DNA of 17,821 bases from UBA8752 sp040261275 (lineage in GTDB: Bacteria; Bacteroidota; Bacteroidia; Flavobacteriales_D; Sanyastnellaceae), in the NCBI GenBank assembly GCA_040261275.1, contig JBDQOI010000040.1:1-17821 (forward strand), given 5' to 3'. Position numbers and translations under genes: made by a program. The notes under the pieces are model-generated. The model was not told the origin of the DNA. It worked only from the letters and a program-made list of their open reading frames with translations, and did not search any database. This document shows, one piece after another, positions 16,833 through 17,821 of the stretch. Position 1 is the stretch's first letter; every line of letters starts with the position of its first letter.

Positions 16833-17370
16833 GCAAGGCCACGTCGGGCCCCGGGCCACTCAGCTCCACCGAGATGTGGGCCTTGAGGTTGGTGGACAGG
16901 CTCTGGCCCACATAGTCCGCCCTCACGGGGAATCGCCGGTGAATCCGGTCCACCAATACACAGGCCCCCACGTGGCGGGGCCGGGCCGGCAGGATGTGGG
17001 CGATCCCGTAGAGTAGGGTTCGGCCACTGTTCAGCACATCGTCCACGACAATGACCACGGCCTCCTCCATGGTCTTCATATCGAAGGGGTTCCCTGCAGT
17101 ATCCAGGAGGGACATTTCGTGGTCAAGGGGGGCGTCCTTGTTCATGCGAAGAATGCACGAATGGGTTTCGGGCGCCTCGATGCTCATCAATTCAGCGGCA
17201 ATGCGTTCCCCGAGTACCGTGCCCTGGCCATCGATGGCGGTCACGACAATGCGCGCGGCCTGGTGGTGGTCTTCGAGGATTTGCCGGGCAATGCGCTGGA
17301 CACAGCGCTGAATGCGCTCTGCATCGAGGATGACGGCCGAACTGGTGGTGCTCTGTGGTGAAGCGCTCAT
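16822..17370 (-). CDS. pyrR: PyrR-like phosphoribosyltransferase
   Basis: The protein has 182 residues from the ATG at 17370. It is a type I phosphoribosyltransferase: the PRPP loop is VVIVVDDVLNSGRTL (105-119). The downstream LVDRIHRRFPVRADYVGQSLST (from 139) matches the PyrR segment LVDR-H-R-PIRADFVGKNIPT and separates it from hypoxanthine or orotate enzymes. In Firmicutes PyrR is both a uracil phosphoribosyltransferase and an RNA-binding attenuator of the pyr operon; in Bacteroidota the regulatory role is not established, and no pyr genes or attenuator are seen here. The start codon overlaps the stop of the upstream methyltransferase gene as ATGA, so translation is probably coupled. Its tail overlaps aroK by 11 bases on the opposite strand. 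Confidence 0.88.
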   Translation of the reverse strand: MSASPQSTTSSAVILDAERIQRCVQRIARQILEDHHQAARIVVTAIDGQGTVLGERIAAELMSIEAPETHSCILRMNKDAPLDHEMSLLDTAGNPFDMKTMEEAVVIVVDDVLNSGRTLLYGIAHILPARPRHVGACVLVDRIHRRFPVRADYVGQSLSTNLKAHISVELSGPGPDVALLKD

Positions 17371-17821
17371 GATGACGCAATTTCGTCCATTCCCAACGAC
17401 CCGCCATTGCCATCCCATTCCAGCAGGGCAACAGCTTCCACATGGGCGGTGTGTGGGAATTGGTCCACGAGTTTGAATTTGCGCAGGGCATAACCCGCTT
17501 CGCGCAGGGTCACAAGGTCACGCGCTTGCGTAGCGGGATTGCAGCTCACATACACCATGCGCTTGGCGCGAAGGCGGATCACCTTGCGAAGGGATTTGGG
17601 ACTGATGCCGCTGCGGGGCGGGTCCAGTACGATGGTGCCGATGCGGCCGGTGTACTCGGGGTGTTCCAGAAGAAACCGCCCGACGTCGGCAGCGTGGAAT
17701 TCCACCCCTGATAGGCCGTTGCGCTCTGCACTCATCCGTGCATCCAGGATGGCCTGCTCGACGAGGTCCACCCCGACCACCGGCGTATCGCCTGTGCGGG
17801 CGAGCAATTGAGCGATGGTGC
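17367..17821 (-). CDS. rlmD: RNA uracil-C5 methyltransferase, RlmD/TrmA family (C-terminal part)
   Basis: The frame is open to the right edge, so only the last 150 residues are present; the TRAM and iron-sulfur regions expected further upstream are outside the window. The visible part is the SAM-dependent methyltransferase domain: TIAQLLA and VVGVDLVEQAILDA (motif I region), VLDPPRSGI (64-72), VYVSCNPATQARDL (89-102) with the nucleophilic cysteine C93, and DQFPHTAHVEAVALL (119-133) with the general-base glutamate E128. This combination marks the 23S rRNA m5U methyltransferase family; RlmD (U1939) is the likeliest member, although RlmC- or TrmA-like specificity cannot be excluded from the C-terminus. 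Stop and downstream start overlap as ATGA, which places it in one operon with the PyrR-like gene. Confidence 0.9.
   Translation of the reverse strand, partial: TIAQLLARTGDTPVVGVDLVEQAILDARMSAERNGLSGVEFHAADVGRFLLEHPEYTGRIGTIVLDPPRSGISPKSLRKVIRLRAKRMVYVSCNPATQARDLVTLREAGYALRKFKLVDQFPHTAHVEAVALLEWDGNGGSLGMDEIASS

Overview
The window looks like a chromosomal segment from a GC-rich member of the Bacteroidota, most likely a Flavobacteriales-type, Cryomorphaceae-like lineage. Three complete secreted proteins carry, or end in, recognisable type IX secretion (T9SS) sorting domains: two type A-like and one type B/gliding-motility C-terminal domain. Candidate promoters resemble the Bacteroidota -7 box TAnnTTTG rather than the E. 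coli -10. Species-level placement cannot be made from the sequence. There is no IS element, integrase, CRISPR array, rRNA or tRNA that I can support, and no stretch above 300 bases lacks a gene; the longest gaps are 188, 162 and 140 bases.

Layout. 1-1573 (minus): N-terminal part of a large secreted Asp-box (BNR) beta-propeller protein that runs off the left edge. 1762-2770 (minus): a small DksA/TraR-type zinc-finger protein followed by a YciO-family protein. 2813-5787 (plus): two overlapping T9SS cargo genes, a YHYH-domain protein and a DUF5122-like propeller protein. 5882-6550 (plus): a small transaldolase of the TalC/FSA family, with a good candidate promoter. 6622-9135 (plus): an L-type lectin followed by a higher-order array of Ig-like modules and a type B sorting domain. 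9276-12850 (plus): a lipoprotein, a polyprenyl-phosphate sugar-1-phosphate transferase and an OmpA-domain protein, which together suggest envelope or surface-polysaccharide work. 12865-13482 (plus): an FAH-family hydrolase. 13494-16133 (minus): the disaggregase ClpB. 16296-16832 (plus): shikimate kinase. 16822-17821 (minus): an RlmD-like rRNA uracil-C5 methyltransferase (5' part missing) coupled to a PyrR-like phosphoribosyltransferase.

How the genes fit together. The window mixes housekeeping functions (pentose phosphate, shikimate, rRNA methylation, proteostasis) with a surface and secretion component typical of Bacteroidota. I see no clear defence, toxin-antitoxin or biosynthetic system. 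The most distinctive items are the lectin with its alternating two-type repeat array, the lipoprotein/glycosyl-phosphotransferase/OmpA run, and a large inverted repeat in the 3' end of the FAH gene at a tight convergent junction.
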